64,000 nt of DNA from an uncultured Jannaschia sp. (GCA_947494145.1 CANLTZ010000001.1:434001-498000); one strand, 5' to 3'. Counted from the first letter of the stretch, positions 55,009 to 64,000 are shown. Program-made: numbers and translations. The notes: generated by a model from the letters alone, not told the origin.

Positions 55009-55383
55009 TCAATCGAGTGCGTAGCGTCGCAGAATATCCAAGGGCACGATGTCGAGTGTGCGTTCATGGGTGGCCGACAGGTGGATCTGCGGGGCGACGT
55101 CTTCCTGATGGGCCTGCAAGAAGCGAGAGGCACACAGGCACCAGCGATCCCCGGGCTTGAGGCCGGGGAAGCCAAACTCCGGGCGCGGCGTGGTCAGGTC
55201 GTTACCCAGATATTTCGAATGGGCCAGGAACTCCGCCGTCATCACCGCGCAAACCGTGTGAACCCCGGTGTCCATGGCGCCCGTGTTGCAGCAGCCATCC
55301 CGAAAGAACCCCGTCAAAGGCGCGGTGGAGCAGCTGTCCAATTCGGTCCCCAACACGTTTAGGGCGGTGGTTTGTTCCGTCAT
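55009..55383 (-). CDS. DUF2237 family protein
   Basis: 124 residues of a well-conserved family of unknown function. NVLGTELDSCSTAPLTGFFR, DGCCNTGAMDTGVHTVCAVM, TPRPEFGFPGLKPGDRWCLC and SATHERTLDIVPLDILRRYA are its signature blocks, with many conserved Cys that may bind metal. GGAGG stands before the ATG. Same strand as and 31 bp ahead of the GNAT gene. Confidence 0.9.
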   Translation of the reverse strand: MTEQTTALNVLGTELDSCSTAPLTGFFRDGCCNTGAMDTGVHTVCAVMTAEFLAHSKYLGNDLTTPRPEFGFPGLKPGDRWCLCASRFLQAHQEDVAPQIHLSATHERTLDIVPLDILRRYALD

Positions 55384-55621
55384 GGCACGCCTCCTGGCCT
55401 CAGAGATGCTGGGGTGATCAACCGATATCTGTAAAGACTGGCCTCCGATACCGCAAAAGTTGTTTTTTGGTATATAGGTCGAAGGGGGCCAGTTCGTGGC
55501 CTCACGCCACCCCATGTGCGCGGTCTGACGCAGCATTCCCGGTCACTGCGCCGGACCGGAGCCAAGTCCAGCGCGGGACGCTTCCGGGCCGACGAAGCAG
55601 CATCGCCGACAGGCCGTGTCC

Positions 55622-56773
55622 CTATTGCGCCGCCGCGATCCGCCGGAACATGTCGATATTCTGCGCCATCACACCTGGTTCCTGAAAACCCCGGTCGGCG
55701 CCGTTGACGGCAATGACGACATCCCGCGCGCGGTCGATATAGACGAACTGCCCATAAACCCCCTGGGCCTGCACCTCGCCTGGCCGCGCGTCGCTGGGAA
55801 ACCAGAATTGGTAGCCATAGCCCATATCGCCAGGCTGCGTGGCGGCACTGGGCGTCGTTGCTGCCTCGACCCAGGCGCGCGGCACGATCTGGCGGTCGCC
55901 CAACCGCCCGCCCTGGGCGATCATCAGACCCATCCGCGCGTAATCGCGCGCCTTCAGGTTCATACCGCCCAGCACGAAGGCGACCCCGTCGCCATCGGTC
56001 AGGTAATAGCCCGCGTCGATCCCCATGGGCCCAGTCAGCTTCTCAGCCATCAGGTCGGGGATGGATCGGCCTGTGGCGCCGCGCAGTACCATGCCCAGCA
56101 CATGCGTATCCATCGAGACATAGCGCATCTCGGTCCCCGGCTCCCGGTTGCGCTCCGACAAGTCGGCGGTGAAATCGTCGAGCGTGCCGCCCAGGGCCAG
56201 CACCCGCCCCATGCGGTTGATGTCGCTTTTGGGGTCCAGGTAATCCTCATCGAAGGCGACGCCGGATTCCATCTGCAACACGTCTTCCAGCGTGGCGCCG
56301 TCATAGGCGGAACCCGCAAGCTTCGGCACATGCTGTATGACTGGGTCCGCCAGCGTCAGCGCGCCCTCGTCCAGCAATATCCCCGTCAGCAGCGACAGAA
56401 ATGACTTGGCGACCGACCAACTGATCCGCCGATCATCGAGCTCTGTACCCAGATGGTAGCTTTCGTGCGTGATTTTCCCCTCCGACAGCACCACCAGAGC
56501 CGTGACGCTGCGCGCCGCGATCCAGTCTTCGGCGCCCGCGGGCAAGGGCATTTCGGTGCCGCGGGGCAGGGGGGCGCCGGGCGTGGCGGGCAGCGGCGCG
56601 CTTAGGAAGGCGTCGTCCATGTTGCTGAAATTCGCAACGATTTTGTCGGCATCAAAGAGCGTGTTCACCGCCACGAGCCGGGTGATTTCTTCGCGGTTCC
56701 AAACTGCCGCAGCGGCGGCAAGCCCCAGAACCACCAGAGCCGCCAGGCCGAGACGTCGTATCCAAGTGCCCAT
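55622..56773 (-). CDS. Serine hydrolase, class C beta-lactamase/esterase family
   Basis: 383 residues. An N-terminal membrane anchor or signal (LGLAALVVLGLAAAAAVW) precedes the hydrolase. The SxxK nucleophile motif is ISWSVAKSFLSLL; YVSMDTHVLG may supply the Tyr-x-x motif; the C-terminal block includes YGQFVYIDRARDVVIAV. Acts in the periplasm on an unknown ester or peptide substrate. GGAGGAGAT precedes the ATG at 56773. Confidence 0.88.
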   Translation of the reverse strand: MGTWIRRLGLAALVVLGLAAAAAVWNREEITRLVAVNTLFDADKIVANFSNMDDAFLSAPLPATPGAPLPRGTEMPLPAGAEDWIAARSVTALVVLSEGKITHESYHLGTELDDRRISWSVAKSFLSLLTGILLDEGALTLADPVIQHVPKLAGSAYDGATLEDVLQMESGVAFDEDYLDPKSDINRMGRVLALGGTLDDFTADLSERNREPGTEMRYVSMDTHVLGMVLRGATGRSIPDLMAEKLTGPMGIDAGYYLTDGDGVAFVLGGMNLKARDYARMGLMIAQGGRLGDRQIVPRAWVEAATTPSAATQPGDMGYGYQFWFPSDARPGEVQAQGVYGQFVYIDRARDVVIAVNGADRGFQEPGVMAQNIDMFRRIAAAQ

Positions 56774-56944
56774 GTCCGATCTCCTCCGACGTGGTGTCCT
56801 GTTTGTCGAAACCCTGGCCTGTCTGCCTGACGACAAACTTGCGCCTTATCGAGTGGTCTGCTGCGTCGTTCGTAGAAACGCCCAAGTTCAGGTTTTTCGC
56901 GCCTCGCCATAGGGCGGCGAGGGCCGCGTCGTCCAGATATGGCC

Positions 56945-57967
56945 TTACGTCAGCGCCCAGTCCACCCAGCGGCCATGGAAGTCGCAGCGCCCCACATCGC
57001 GGGCCTCATTCCCGGGCCAAAGCCGCAGCGTCAGCCCCGCGCCGCGCCCGCCATCGGCCTCCATCCCGAACCAGGCCAGCGGGGTGGCGTCTGTGGCCGC
57101 TTCCCCCAACGCCTCGATCCGGGCGCGGGCCCGGGCCGCCGTGGCTTCGGGGAAGTATTGCCAGGCCACAGTGTGGCAGATCAGGCGGCAGGTGCCGGTC
57201 GCCTGCTCGGGCAGCGCATCCAGCCAATCGGCAGCATCGGCGCGGTCCACCTGGTTGGGCGGCAGGCGCAGCGCCGCTTCCATCCGGGCCAGCCGTTCGG
57301 GCTGATCGGGCCAGAGATAAGCCATCAGCGGCAGCGCATCGTCCTTGGGCGAAAGCGGGTTCAGGTCATTGCCGCGCCGCGCCACGATGACCGGCTCCAC
57401 CGCAGGGGGCAGGGGGCCGGTCCAGTCCGGCGTGAACGTCAGCGCCGCGTCGGATGCGGGTGGGCCAAAAGCCTTGCCCTGCGCGACCATGGCATAACGG
57501 TCCCAATTCAGGTTCAACCCCGCCGACGCGCCCAACTCGCACAATTCCAACGGCAGATCATGGCGCGCGGCCAACCACTGCCCCACCCCGCGAAGTACCA
57601 CCGCGCGGCGCAGTTCATTGGTTTGGGGCGCGTTGTCCACCCAGGCGTCCAGAAAAGCCGCCTCTTCGACCATGGCGCGCGCGACCGCGCGCCACAGGTC
57701 GTCATCGGCCGGGTGCGCCGGGGGATAGACCTTCGCCAATTCGGCCCGGCCCATCCGCCGCAACGCATGGAGCCCTCCTGCCAGCCGCAAGGGCAGTGAC
57801 GCGCCCGACGGCCCGACATCGCCCGACCAGTCAAAGAGCCGCGCCGCCAGCGCGCCGTGTTCCGGCGTCAGCCGGTCCGCCATCAGCGCCATCAGTCGCG
57901 CCATGAACGGAGAATCCAAGTTGCCGCAGGCCTTGGATTGAAAGCGGAAGGCCTCTCGCAATCTCAC
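56945..57967 (-). CDS. DUF2332 domain-containing protein
   Basis: 340 residues, full-length for the family. [20 protein letters not shown] at the start, [19 protein letters not shown] in the middle and [14 protein letters not shown] later are its hallmarks; the GASAG loop recalls a SAM-type fold but no activity is known. It begins at a GTG overlapping the pth stop (GTGA), so it is co-translated with pth. Confidence 0.88.
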   Translation of the reverse strand: MRLREAFRFQSKACGNLDSPFMARLMALMADRLTPEHGALAARLFDWSGDVGPSGASLPLRLAGGLHALRRMGRAELAKVYPPAHPADDDLWRAVARAMVEEAAFLDAWVDNAPQTNELRRAVVLRGVGQWLAARHDLPLELCELGASAGLNLNWDRYAMVAQGKAFGPPASDAALTFTPDWTGPLPPAVEPVIVARRGNDLNPLSPKDDALPLMAYLWPDQPERLARMEAALRLPPNQVDRADAADWLDALPEQATGTCRLICHTVAWQYFPEATAARARARIEALGEAATDATPLAWFGMEADGGRGAGLTLRLWPGNEARDVGRCDFHGRWVDWALT

Positions 57968-58647
57968 CGAAACTTCGCCACAAGCCGCTGCAAGGGGGAC
58001 CGCGTGTCGTCTTCCGAGACCTCCGCAGGCGCCACGACCTTGGCTTTGGGGGCAGGCTTTTCGGATTTCGAACTGCGCGCCGGCGCGGTCCGCAACGCCA
58101 CCGCATTCTGAAAACCCGGCCCGTCGCCTGCCGCCAGCTTGGGCGCTCCGTCAGCAATGCCGCGCAACAGGTCGTCCAGCATCTCACCCTCGGCCTTTGC
58201 GAAATCCGACAGCACATAGCCCGACACACGGTCCTTGTGGCCCGGATGCCCGATGCCCAGTCGCACGCGGCCGTATTCGGGTCCCAGATGCTGGTGGATG
58301 GATCTCAGCCCATTATGCCCGGCATGGCCGCCCCCCTGCTTGAGCCGCAGCTTGCCGGGCGCCAGGTCCAACTCATCATGGAAGACGGTCACATCCCCGG
58401 GCTCCAACTTATGGAACCGCATGGCCTCGCCCACGGATTGACCCGACAAGTTCATGAAGCTCTGGGGCTTTAGCAGCCAGACTTTCTCCGATCCGAGCCG
58501 CACTTCGGCGATCTCGGCTTGGAACTTCGACCGCCACGGCGTGGCCCCATGGTCGCCCGCGATGCGGTCAAGCGCCATGAACCCAATATTGTGCCGGTTG
58601 CCCGCATATTTCGGCCCCGGATTTCCCAGGCCCACCCAAAGCTGCAT
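57964..58647 (-). CDS. pth: Peptidyl-tRNA hydrolase
   Basis: 227 residues; releases peptides from stalled peptidyl-tRNA. [20 protein letters not shown] (catalytic His in NRHN), [25 protein letters not shown] and [13 protein letters not shown] are family motifs. An extra 40-residue charged Lys/Ala/Pro C-terminal tail is present, common in Rhodobacterales. The ATG at 58647 has GGAG six bases upstream; a GTG one codon earlier is possible. rplY, its frequent partner, is absent. Confidence 0.95.
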   Translation of the reverse strand: MQLWVGLGNPGPKYAGNRHNIGFMALDRIAGDHGATPWRSKFQAEIAEVRLGSEKVWLLKPQSFMNLSGQSVGEAMRFHKLEPGDVTVFHDELDLAPGKLRLKQGGGHAGHNGLRSIHQHLGPEYGRVRLGIGHPGHKDRVSGYVLSDFAKAEGEMLDDLLRGIADGAPKLAAGDGPGFQNAVALRTAPARSSKSEKPAPKAKVVAPAEVSEDDTRSPLQRLVAKFR

Positions 58648-58713
58648 CACATGCTCCGTCGAAGACGCCCCGAGACTACGCGAACCGGGACGCCTTCGCC
58701 AGTGTAAGGGCGG

Positions 58714-59178
58714 TCACTGCAAGACGGCAGGCCAATTCGCGTCACCCGATGAGATATGGCCCGGGATGTCCCGCTCCCAACGGCGCTGTATGCGGCGCGA
58801 ATAATTCAGATAAAGCTTCCCATCCACAATTTTCCATGCCTCTGGCGTGGTCGATGCGGTGTAGCCTTGGGCAACCGCCCAGGCGCAATAGCCGCCATAT
58901 TGCGGCGCGTAGGCCTCCGGGTCGGCGGCAAAGGTCGCGCGGTTCTCCTCGGTCGAGAAACGCCATGTCACGCCGTTCCAGTCATGGGTTATGTCGGCGT
59001 TTCCGGCTACGGGTTCCCCCTGGCTGAAATAGGCCACGACATCGGTGCCATCCACCGCGCCGCGCCGGCCGGAATAGATTGGCGCCGTTTCGGCACGGGC
59101 CGGGCCCGCCACGAAGGCGGTGGTCGCGGCAGCCCCGAGCGCCGTTTGATAGAGAAAGGCGCGACGTGTGATAGGCAT
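58714..59178 (-). CDS. YHS-domain secreted protein
   Basis: 154 residues. Signal peptide PITRRAFLYQTALGAAATTA, twin-Arg-like, then APIYSGRRGAVDGTDVVAYF, ITHDWNGVTWRFSTEENRAT and APQYGGYCAWAVAQGY, the YHS-family pattern. Periplasmic; may bind metal. The frame is open further up but those residues are not family-like. Confidence 0.85.
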   Translation of the reverse strand: MPITRRAFLYQTALGAAATTAFVAGPARAETAPIYSGRRGAVDGTDVVAYFSQGEPVAGNADITHDWNGVTWRFSTEENRATFAADPEAYAPQYGGYCAWAVAQGYTASTTPEAWKIVDGKLYLNYSRRIQRRWERDIPGHISSGDANWPAVLQ

Positions 59179-59245
59179 TTTCTTCTCCCAAAATAGCCGT
59201 GATAGTAGGAAACATCGGTTTTGCGGCCTGGATTTCGATGGTGGG

Positions 59246-60319
59246 TCACACATCCGTGACCGGTCGAGAGTGACTGCGCGACGTCCCATGCGGGCAAGAG
59301 TTACCCCTATGGCAGGGCCACAAGCCGACGATTTCGTCGGCGAAGCTGTCCAAGATGACGACATACCGGGACATGCGCGTCACGTATTCGTCTCGATGGG
59401 TCCAGGATGTTTGCCCGCGGACTTTGTCGATTTCCCAGATCAATATCTGGCGGACAGAGATCGCTAACTCGGGGTCGCATCGCCCCCGCATTTTGATGTG
59501 TCCAAAGGCCAAAGCGCGGTTGATCTTGAGCCAGTCGGCCCAGAAAAATTCGGTCGCTTCGTCGCCGGGGCGCCAGCCGATCTGTTCGGCGGCCTCGCCT
59601 GGGCGAAGCCCCTCGTCGTCCGTCCAGGCGGCGAAGATATCCGCACCGGTATCGTTGCCGCGGGGGGAGAAGTCGTAGCCGCTGGACCAATCCTCCGGCT
59701 GATCAAGGATGGTGCGCGCCTCGGGGTGCATGCGATCCCAATCGACGTGCACAACGGACCACGGGTCCTCTTCCTGCTGCGGCGCAATCCGGGCCTTCTT
59801 GCGATCCATGACTTCCATCAGCGTTTCCCTCAGCTCCGCGTCGGAGGCGAAGCCGCCGAAGTCGTAGTCATGAAGCCAGCCCAAGAAGGCCACGTCATCA
59901 AAGCCGGGCTCCCGACGCATACGCTTACCGATTGCCCAGTCCAGCGCGTCCTTCAGGTCAAGAATGCCTTTCTGCCAATGCTCCAACGTGAGGTTGATGA
60001 GGAAGGTGCCGTGAGCCTCGTCTGGGGATGTCCATCTCCCAACCCAGACGATCTGCAAACACCGCCCCTTGGCAAGAAGCTTTACACTGGTTTGCCGTGC
60101 CAATGGCGGGAAGCCGCGATGGTCGCTGATCGATCCGTTATACGCGACCGTCCGTTCGATCCTTCTGAGGGCAGGTCCGAATCTCAGCGTTTGTTCCGAG
60201 GGATAGTCACCCAGAAACCCCACGGCTGAGCCGGGGCCGAAACTGCGGTTCGTTTCGGTGAAGACCTGCAAATCCAGGAAAGCCGATGTGAATGTGGCAC
60301 CAGCGTTCGCTACCGTCAC
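59246..60319 (-). CDS. Hypothetical 357-residue protein downstream of a pepF tail fragment
   Basis: Not recognised. Its start GTG overlaps the TGA that ends the duplicated pepF tail (GTGA). TVAYNGSISDHRGFPPLARQ, FLINLTLEHWQKGILDLKDA and VDWDRMHPEARTILDQPEDW are distinctive; Trp/Asp-rich, soluble, no signal peptide. The last 20 residues are basic and may be out of register. It might be an immunity- or effector-type protein by style, but there is no proof. Confidence 0.55.
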   Translation of the reverse strand: MTVANAGATFTSAFLDLQVFTETNRSFGPGSAVGFLGDYPSEQTLRFGPALRRIERTVAYNGSISDHRGFPPLARQTSVKLLAKGRCLQIVWVGRWTSPDEAHGTFLINLTLEHWQKGILDLKDALDWAIGKRMRREPGFDDVAFLGWLHDYDFGGFASDAELRETLMEVMDRKKARIAPQQEEDPWSVVHVDWDRMHPEARTILDQPEDWSSGYDFSPRGNDTGADIFAAWTDDEGLRPGEAAEQIGWRPGDEATEFFWADWLKINRALAFGHIKMRGRCDPELAISVRQILIWEIDKVRGQTSWTHRDEYVTRMSRYVVILDSFADEIVGLWPCHRGNSCPHGTSRSHSRPVTDV

Positions 60320-60382
60320 CCCTCCATCGCCTTCAATTGGCCGATGAACCCTGCGATCATGTCAATTCCCTTGTCCCGATCC
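60320..60382 (-). pseudogene. Duplicated 3' tail of pepF
   Basis: Minus-strand translation DRDKGIDMIAGFIGQLKAME-G-stop parallels the C-terminus of intact pepF (WDKGLGMIEGFIDQLEAMEG). The DNA match covers about 60 bases at roughly 80 percent by eye. It lies 1.2 kb downstream of the true pepF end, with one unrecognised gene between. Confidence 0.7.
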
Positions 60383-60447
60383 AGGTGCGCCGACCTTTCA
60401 TCAAGGGGCCAAACCGACCTGGCCTCCGATGACCTGTCGCCCTGACT

Positions 60448-61536
60448 TCAGAACGGCTCCAACCCCTCGGCCAAAGTCTGAAAGATCGGATGGTCCGGCA
60501 GGAAAATCCCCGGTTCCACCTCGCGCAATGCCACGTTCTCGATGGGCGAACGGACAGGGCGCGGTACGCCGAAGAAGCCACCTCGTGCGAAACATCTCCT
60601 TAGATAGGTGGTGAACGGCATTCGGATCCCCTCGGCCCGAACGACGGGGTCTATCCCATTGAAAGGGAGAGCAAGGTTCGGGTTCCAGGCGCCAGACGTA
60701 TTGGATTTGAATTCGAAGGACGGCGCGAACTCCGCCAATATCGCCAAACCGCCCTCGCTCAAAGGGACCATCTGCGCCTCTTCTTCCGTGGCGGTCTGGT
60801 CGTGAAGCCAATCAATATCGACCACCAACGGGTCCCAATCCCTAAGTCTGCTCAAGACGGGGTCACCTGCGTGGGGGTGCGGCTCCGCGTCGCCGCGTGA
60901 TATCTCCGCCTGGCGGCGCTCTTCGACCGGGTCGCGCTCGGCCGCACGTCTCTCTGCCAAACGACGCAGCCATTTCCCCACAGCGACCCAAGCTTCCGGT
61001 GAAAGACGGTCGTCCGTATAAGAACCTGGATCTTCGGGCCAGTTCTGCACCGTTGCCACATCTAGAGCCGCCTGAAACGGGTAGCGTTGCTTCAGATCAA
61101 GCGACCCCACGATCTCCCCGAACCGCAAAAGTGCGCGGGGCATCGGCCCTACGGGGATTGGTGCCCAGGATGCTGGCGGTTCCGGTGCGATCTGGCTGTG
61201 TTGCGGTGTAAAGGCCGGCAAATCGTCGAACATCCCATCCAAGGAGGCCGCGATGTCGCGTATCTGTTCCGTTGCCGGTCGGCGCGGCGGCTTCGGGGGC
61301 AAGTTGCGACCGGTTTCGCATTCAAATCGATACCCGGTCTCCCGCAGCCGCTCGACCAGACGATCCGCGTTGCGCGCCACCCGCTCAAACGTCATCCTCA
61401 GGATGTCATCGGCTTCCTCGGCGCTAGGGTGCCACGGGGCCGGGTCGGCAGAGGCGCGCAGATAGGGCAAGACCCGCAATTCCTCCCAAACGGCCTCATA
61501 TTCGCCCGCCTCATATCGCGCAGCCAGGCTCGCCAC
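60448..61536 (-). CDS. Hypothetical 362-residue protein between pepF and its tail copy
   Basis: Not recognised. Helical, charged start (LAARYEAGEYEAVWEELRVL), a middle VGKWLRRLAERRAAERDPVE, then VDIDWLHDQTATEEEAQMVP and GIRMPFTTYLRRCFARGGFF. No signal or membrane segment. It lies 50 bp after pepF on the same strand and 66 bp before the duplicated tail. It resembles large uncharacterised proteins often found near polymorphic-toxin loci, but I cannot name a family. Confidence 0.6.
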   Translation of the reverse strand: MASLAARYEAGEYEAVWEELRVLPYLRASADPAPWHPSAEEADDILRMTFERVARNADRLVERLRETGYRFECETGRNLPPKPPRRPATEQIRDIAASLDGMFDDLPAFTPQHSQIAPEPPASWAPIPVGPMPRALLRFGEIVGSLDLKQRYPFQAALDVATVQNWPEDPGSYTDDRLSPEAWVAVGKWLRRLAERRAAERDPVEERRQAEISRGDAEPHPHAGDPVLSRLRDWDPLVVDIDWLHDQTATEEEAQMVPLSEGGLAILAEFAPSFEFKSNTSGAWNPNLALPFNGIDPVVRAEGIRMPFTTYLRRCFARGGFFGVPRPVRSPIENVALREVEPGIFLPDHPIFQTLAEGLEPF

Positions 61537-61544
61537 CTTACCCG

Positions 61545-61579
61545 CGCCCCTGCATCACTGGTCCAAAAATACTCAAATT
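61545..61579 (-). repeat. Intergenic ATATTTTT-type element, degenerate copy 4
   Basis: On the minus strand, GAATTTGAGTATTTTTGGAC then CAGTGATGCAGGGG, starting a few bases after the pepF stop. It is the GAGTATTTTTGGACCAG variant of the element at 2811, 8689 and 34187. Confidence 0.5.
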
Positions 61580-61586
61580 CCGAACC

Positions 61587-63401
61587 TCAGCCTTCCATCG
61601 CCTCCAATTGGTCGATGAACCCTTCGATCATGCCTAGCCCTTTGTCCCAAAACGCCGGATCCGACGCATCCAGCCCGAACGGCGCCAGTAACTCCTTGTG
61701 GTGCTTGGAGCCCCCGGCGCGCAGCATGTCGAAATACTTGTCCTGGAATCCCTCGGGTGCGTCCTCATAGGCGGCGTACAAGGCGTTCACCAAGCCATCA
61801 CCAAACGCATAGGCGTAGACGTAGAAGGGCGAGTGGACGAAATGGGGGATATAGGCCCAGAAGTGCTCGTAGCCTTCCATGAACTCAAAGACGGGGCCCA
61901 AGCTTTCCGCCTGGACCGACATCCAGAGCGCGTCGATATCGTCGGGCGTCAGCTCACCCTCACGCCGCGCTGCGTGCAACTTGCACTCGAAATCGTAGAA
62001 CGCGATCTGGCGGACAACCGTGTTGATCATGTCCTCGACCTTGCCCGCCAGCATCACCTTGCGCTGCGCGTCGTCCTTCGCGCCGTCGAGCATGGCGCGG
62101 AAGGTGAGCATCTCGCCGAAGACCGACGCGGTTTCGGCAAGGGTCAGGGGGGTGGAGGACAGCATCTCCCCCTGACCGGCCGCCAGCACCTGGTGGACGC
62201 CGTGGCCCAATTCGTGGGCCAGGGTCATCACGTCGCGCGGTTTGCCCAGGTAGTTTAGCATCACGTAGGGGTGGACGCTGGTCACCGTGGGGTGCGCGAA
62301 GGCGCCCGGCGCCTTCCCCGGCTTCACTTCCGCATCGATCCAGCCCTTCTCGAAGAACGGCTCGGCGATCTGGGCCATCTCGGGGTCGAACCCGGCATAG
62401 GCGTCCATCACCGTCTTGCGAGCCTCATCCCAGCCGACGATGCGGGTTTCTTCCATGGGCAGGGGCGCGTTCCGGTCCCAGACCTGAAGCTTGTCCAATC
62501 CCAACCACTTGGCCTTCAACGCATAGTAGCGGTGGCTGAGCCGTGGATAGGCGGCCACCACGGCATTGCGCAACGCTTCCACCACCTCGGGTTCCACATG
62601 GTTGGAGATGTGGCGCCCCGCTTGGGGCGAGGGCAGGTTGCGCCAGCGATCCGTGATTTCCTTTTCCTTGGCCAGCGTGTTGTGGACGCGGGCAAAGGTG
62701 CGGATGTTTTCGCCAAAGACGCGGGCCACTTCGCGGGCGGCGGCCTCGCGCTTGGTGCGGTCCGGGTCGGTCAGCAGGTTCAGCGTGCCCTCGATGTTCA
62801 GTTCTTCACCCGCGACCGTGAAGGTCAGCCCGGCAATCGTCTCATCAAACAGCTTGTTCCAGGCCGAGGCCCCCACGACCGAGGTGTCGTGCAGAAACTT
62901 CTCCAACTCGTCGCTCAGTTGATAGGGCTTCATGGCGCGCAGCCGGTCCAGTGCCGGGCGGTAGCGCGCCAAGTCGGTGTTTGCCTTATAGAGCCCTTCC
63001 AGGAAGTCGTCCTCCAACCGATTGAACTCGAGCCCGAAAAACACCAGAGGCGTCATCATGTTGGTGATTTGGTCCTGCATGTCGGACATGAACTTGGCGC
63101 GGTCGCCATTGGTGGTCTGCTGGTAGTACCGCAGCCCCGCAAAAGACATGATGCGCCCCGCGACCTCGTCGATCTTCTCGTTGCGTTGGATGGCTTTCAG
63201 CATCCCGGCCGCGTCGAGCGTTGCCAACTTCCCCTCATAGTCTGCCGCATAGGCCTTCGCCTCGCCGTCCAACCAGTCCAGGTCGCGGCGCAACTCGGGC
63301 GCGTCTTCCCCGGTATAAAGGTCGTCGAGGTTCCATTCTGGCAGGTCACCCAAGGGCTCCCCCCCGGTGGCGTTGGCATTGGCGTCGCGGAGAAGGGTCA
63401 T
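61587..63401 (-). CDS. pepF: M3-family oligoendopeptidase
   Basis: 604-residue cytoplasmic zinc metallopeptidase degrading short peptides. The zinc motif HELGH is at H396-E397...H400 (LAHELGHGVHQ), and LTLAETASVFGEML carries the third ligand Glu. LPEWNLDDLYTG opens the protein as in PepF/OpdB types. Monocistronic by look; a family A repeat fragment lies upstream. Confidence 0.93.
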   Translation of the reverse strand: MTLLRDANANATGGEPLGDLPEWNLDDLYTGEDAPELRRDLDWLDGEAKAYAADYEGKLATLDAAGMLKAIQRNEKIDEVAGRIMSFAGLRYYQQTTNGDRAKFMSDMQDQITNMMTPLVFFGLEFNRLEDDFLEGLYKANTDLARYRPALDRLRAMKPYQLSDELEKFLHDTSVVGASAWNKLFDETIAGLTFTVAGEELNIEGTLNLLTDPDRTKREAAAREVARVFGENIRTFARVHNTLAKEKEITDRWRNLPSPQAGRHISNHVEPEVVEALRNAVVAAYPRLSHRYYALKAKWLGLDKLQVWDRNAPLPMEETRIVGWDEARKTVMDAYAGFDPEMAQIAEPFFEKGWIDAEVKPGKAPGAFAHPTVTSVHPYVMLNYLGKPRDVMTLAHELGHGVHQVLAAGQGEMLSSTPLTLAETASVFGEMLTFRAMLDGAKDDAQRKVMLAGKVEDMINTVVRQIAFYDFECKLHAARREGELTPDDIDALWMSVQAESLGPVFEFMEGYEHFWAYIPHFVHSPFYVYAYAFGDGLVNALYAAYEDAPEGFQDKYFDMLRAGGSKHHKELLAPFGLDASDPAFWDKGLGMIEGFIDQLEAMEG

Positions 63402-63540
63402 GGGGCGTCCTCATATCTGGCGTCCCGCGGAACCTATGGTCGAGGCAAGGCGGCGGCAACCGCATGGACGGCTTCTGTCTGGGCATCGGTGAGATTGCGG
63501 GTAACTGGCGGTGGGCTTTTGCCAGGGATGTTCTTCATTG

Positions 63541-63612
63541 GCGGATGAACCAGCGCAGACGCCCGCTTCATCGACGGACCGGCGCCCTACGGGCTTGATT
63601 CCGGTCCTGCGC
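63541..63612 (-). repeat. Intergenic repeat family A, 5' fragment
   Basis: Minus strand: GGACCGGAATCAAGCCCGTA, GGGCGCCGGTCCGTCGATGA. The hairpin and 3' part are lost. Confidence 0.6.
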
Positions 63613-63631
63613 AAAGTGACCGCGTAATCGA

Positions 63632-64000
63632 TCAGCCCCGCGCGTCCAACGATACTGCCACGCCCCCGGCTTCCATCCCCTCGACCCGATCAAATCGCAG
63701 GTAGGCCAGCGCGCGGTCGCCCGACACGGTATGGATCCGGCCCGCAGGCTTGCCGCCCGCGGTGATCTCGGTGCCCTCGACCAGCCCGTCGCCGTGCACC
63801 CGGGCCAGGCCTTTGCGCAACTCCGTCTTGTGCTTCATGCGGGCGACGATTTCCTGGCCTACGAAGCAGCCCTTCTTGAAATCCACGCCGCCCAGCCGCT
63901 CGAACCCCATTTCCAAGATGAAGCTCTCATTGGGGATCAACTCCCGCCCGGCCTCCGGCACCAAGTTTTCCACCCGGATCGCATCCCAATCCAGCGCCGC
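63632..64000 (-). CDS. YgfZ/GcvT-like folate-binding protein, C-terminal part
   Basis: The last 122 codons of a gene whose 5' part lies beyond the window. DFKKGCFVGQEIVARMKHKT is the YgfZ signature (KGC[FY]xGQE). YgfZ/IBA57 proteins assist iron-sulfur cluster assembly with folate. The open frame continues to the window edge, so the GTG at 63973 is not the real start. Confidence 0.88.
   Translation of the reverse strand, partial: AALDWDAIRVENLVPEAGRELIPNESFILEMGFERLGGVDFKKGCFVGQEIVARMKHKTELRKGLARVHGDGLVEGTEITAGGKPAGRIHTVSGDRALAYLRFDRVEGMEAGGVAVSLDARG

Overview
The window is GC-rich, densely coded chromosome from an alphaproteobacterium, very probably a member of the Rhodobacterales (Roseobacter/Paracoccus relatives). 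The evidence is the linked core order aroA - cmk - rpsA - ihfB - lapA-like - trpF - trpB, the lgt-midA-pgeF operon with ATGA overlaps, a DUF1150 gene beside an Hsp20 gene, a 42-residue gene ending in a MPW(S/A)R-type tail, many GTG starts, and copies of the GGGATATTTTTGCCAGGAAG intergenic element. I do not assign a genus. No phage, plasmid origin or CRISPR array was seen.

Layout. 0-9.3 kb: flavin reductase, an acetolactate-synthase-like TPP enzyme, pgeF/midA/lgt, ubiK-like, threonine aldolase, ycgN-like, ribF and a MaoC hydratase. 9.3-21.7 kb: accessory and metabolic genes (HAD hydrolase, Hint protein, TPR-sulfotransferase, lipase, Nudix, EamA, a frameshifted azoreductase, YceI, VOC, a MFS/LysR divergent pair, a DUF2161 nuclease-fold protein, Mn-pyrophosphatase). 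21.7-26 kb: a decaying zone with a broken sterol desaturase, a 117-bp palindromic MITE-like element, an Flp-pilin-like protein, a dead IS5-type element and a formylglycine-generating-enzyme-like pseudogene. 26-31 kb: Lrp regulator, trxB, and a sulfotransferase next to the fused sat/cysC gene that makes its donor PAPS, then Hsp20/DUF1150. 31.4-37.7 kb: purEK, trmB, an ArsR/AHSA1 pair, an MBL-fold lipoprotein, aroA. 38-43.4 kb: an accessory block that separates aroA from cmk and cmk from rpsA. 43.7-48.8 kb: rpsA, ihfB, lapA-like, trpF, GNAT, trpB.

Two accessory loci stand out. At 48.8-50.7 kb, behind trpB, are a small four-Cys protein, a secreted protein with a calcium-loop-like motif and a tail of about 70 mostly Asp residues, a second secreted PepSY-like protein with an Asp-rich tail, and a membrane-anchored LuxR-type regulator, with an array of CATAAAC half-sites in front. 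At 50.9-52.6 kb, two abutting tRNA-Arg-like units are followed by short hairpins, two of them capped by GNRA tetraloops, and then by a slipin (SPFH) gene without a membrane segment. As I recall it, slipins of this kind accompany RNA-repair (RtcB) operons, so this may be a compact, undescribed RNA-linked slipin system.

The right end (52.8-64 kb) holds a GNAT-hydrolase-sulfotransferase operon, DUF2237, a serine hydrolase, pth with DUF2332, a YHS protein, two unrecognised genes lying around a duplicated tail of pepF, pepF itself and the C-terminal part of a ygfZ-like gene cut by the window edge. A degenerate intergenic repeat of about 180 bp occurs in four near-complete and two partial copies across the window.
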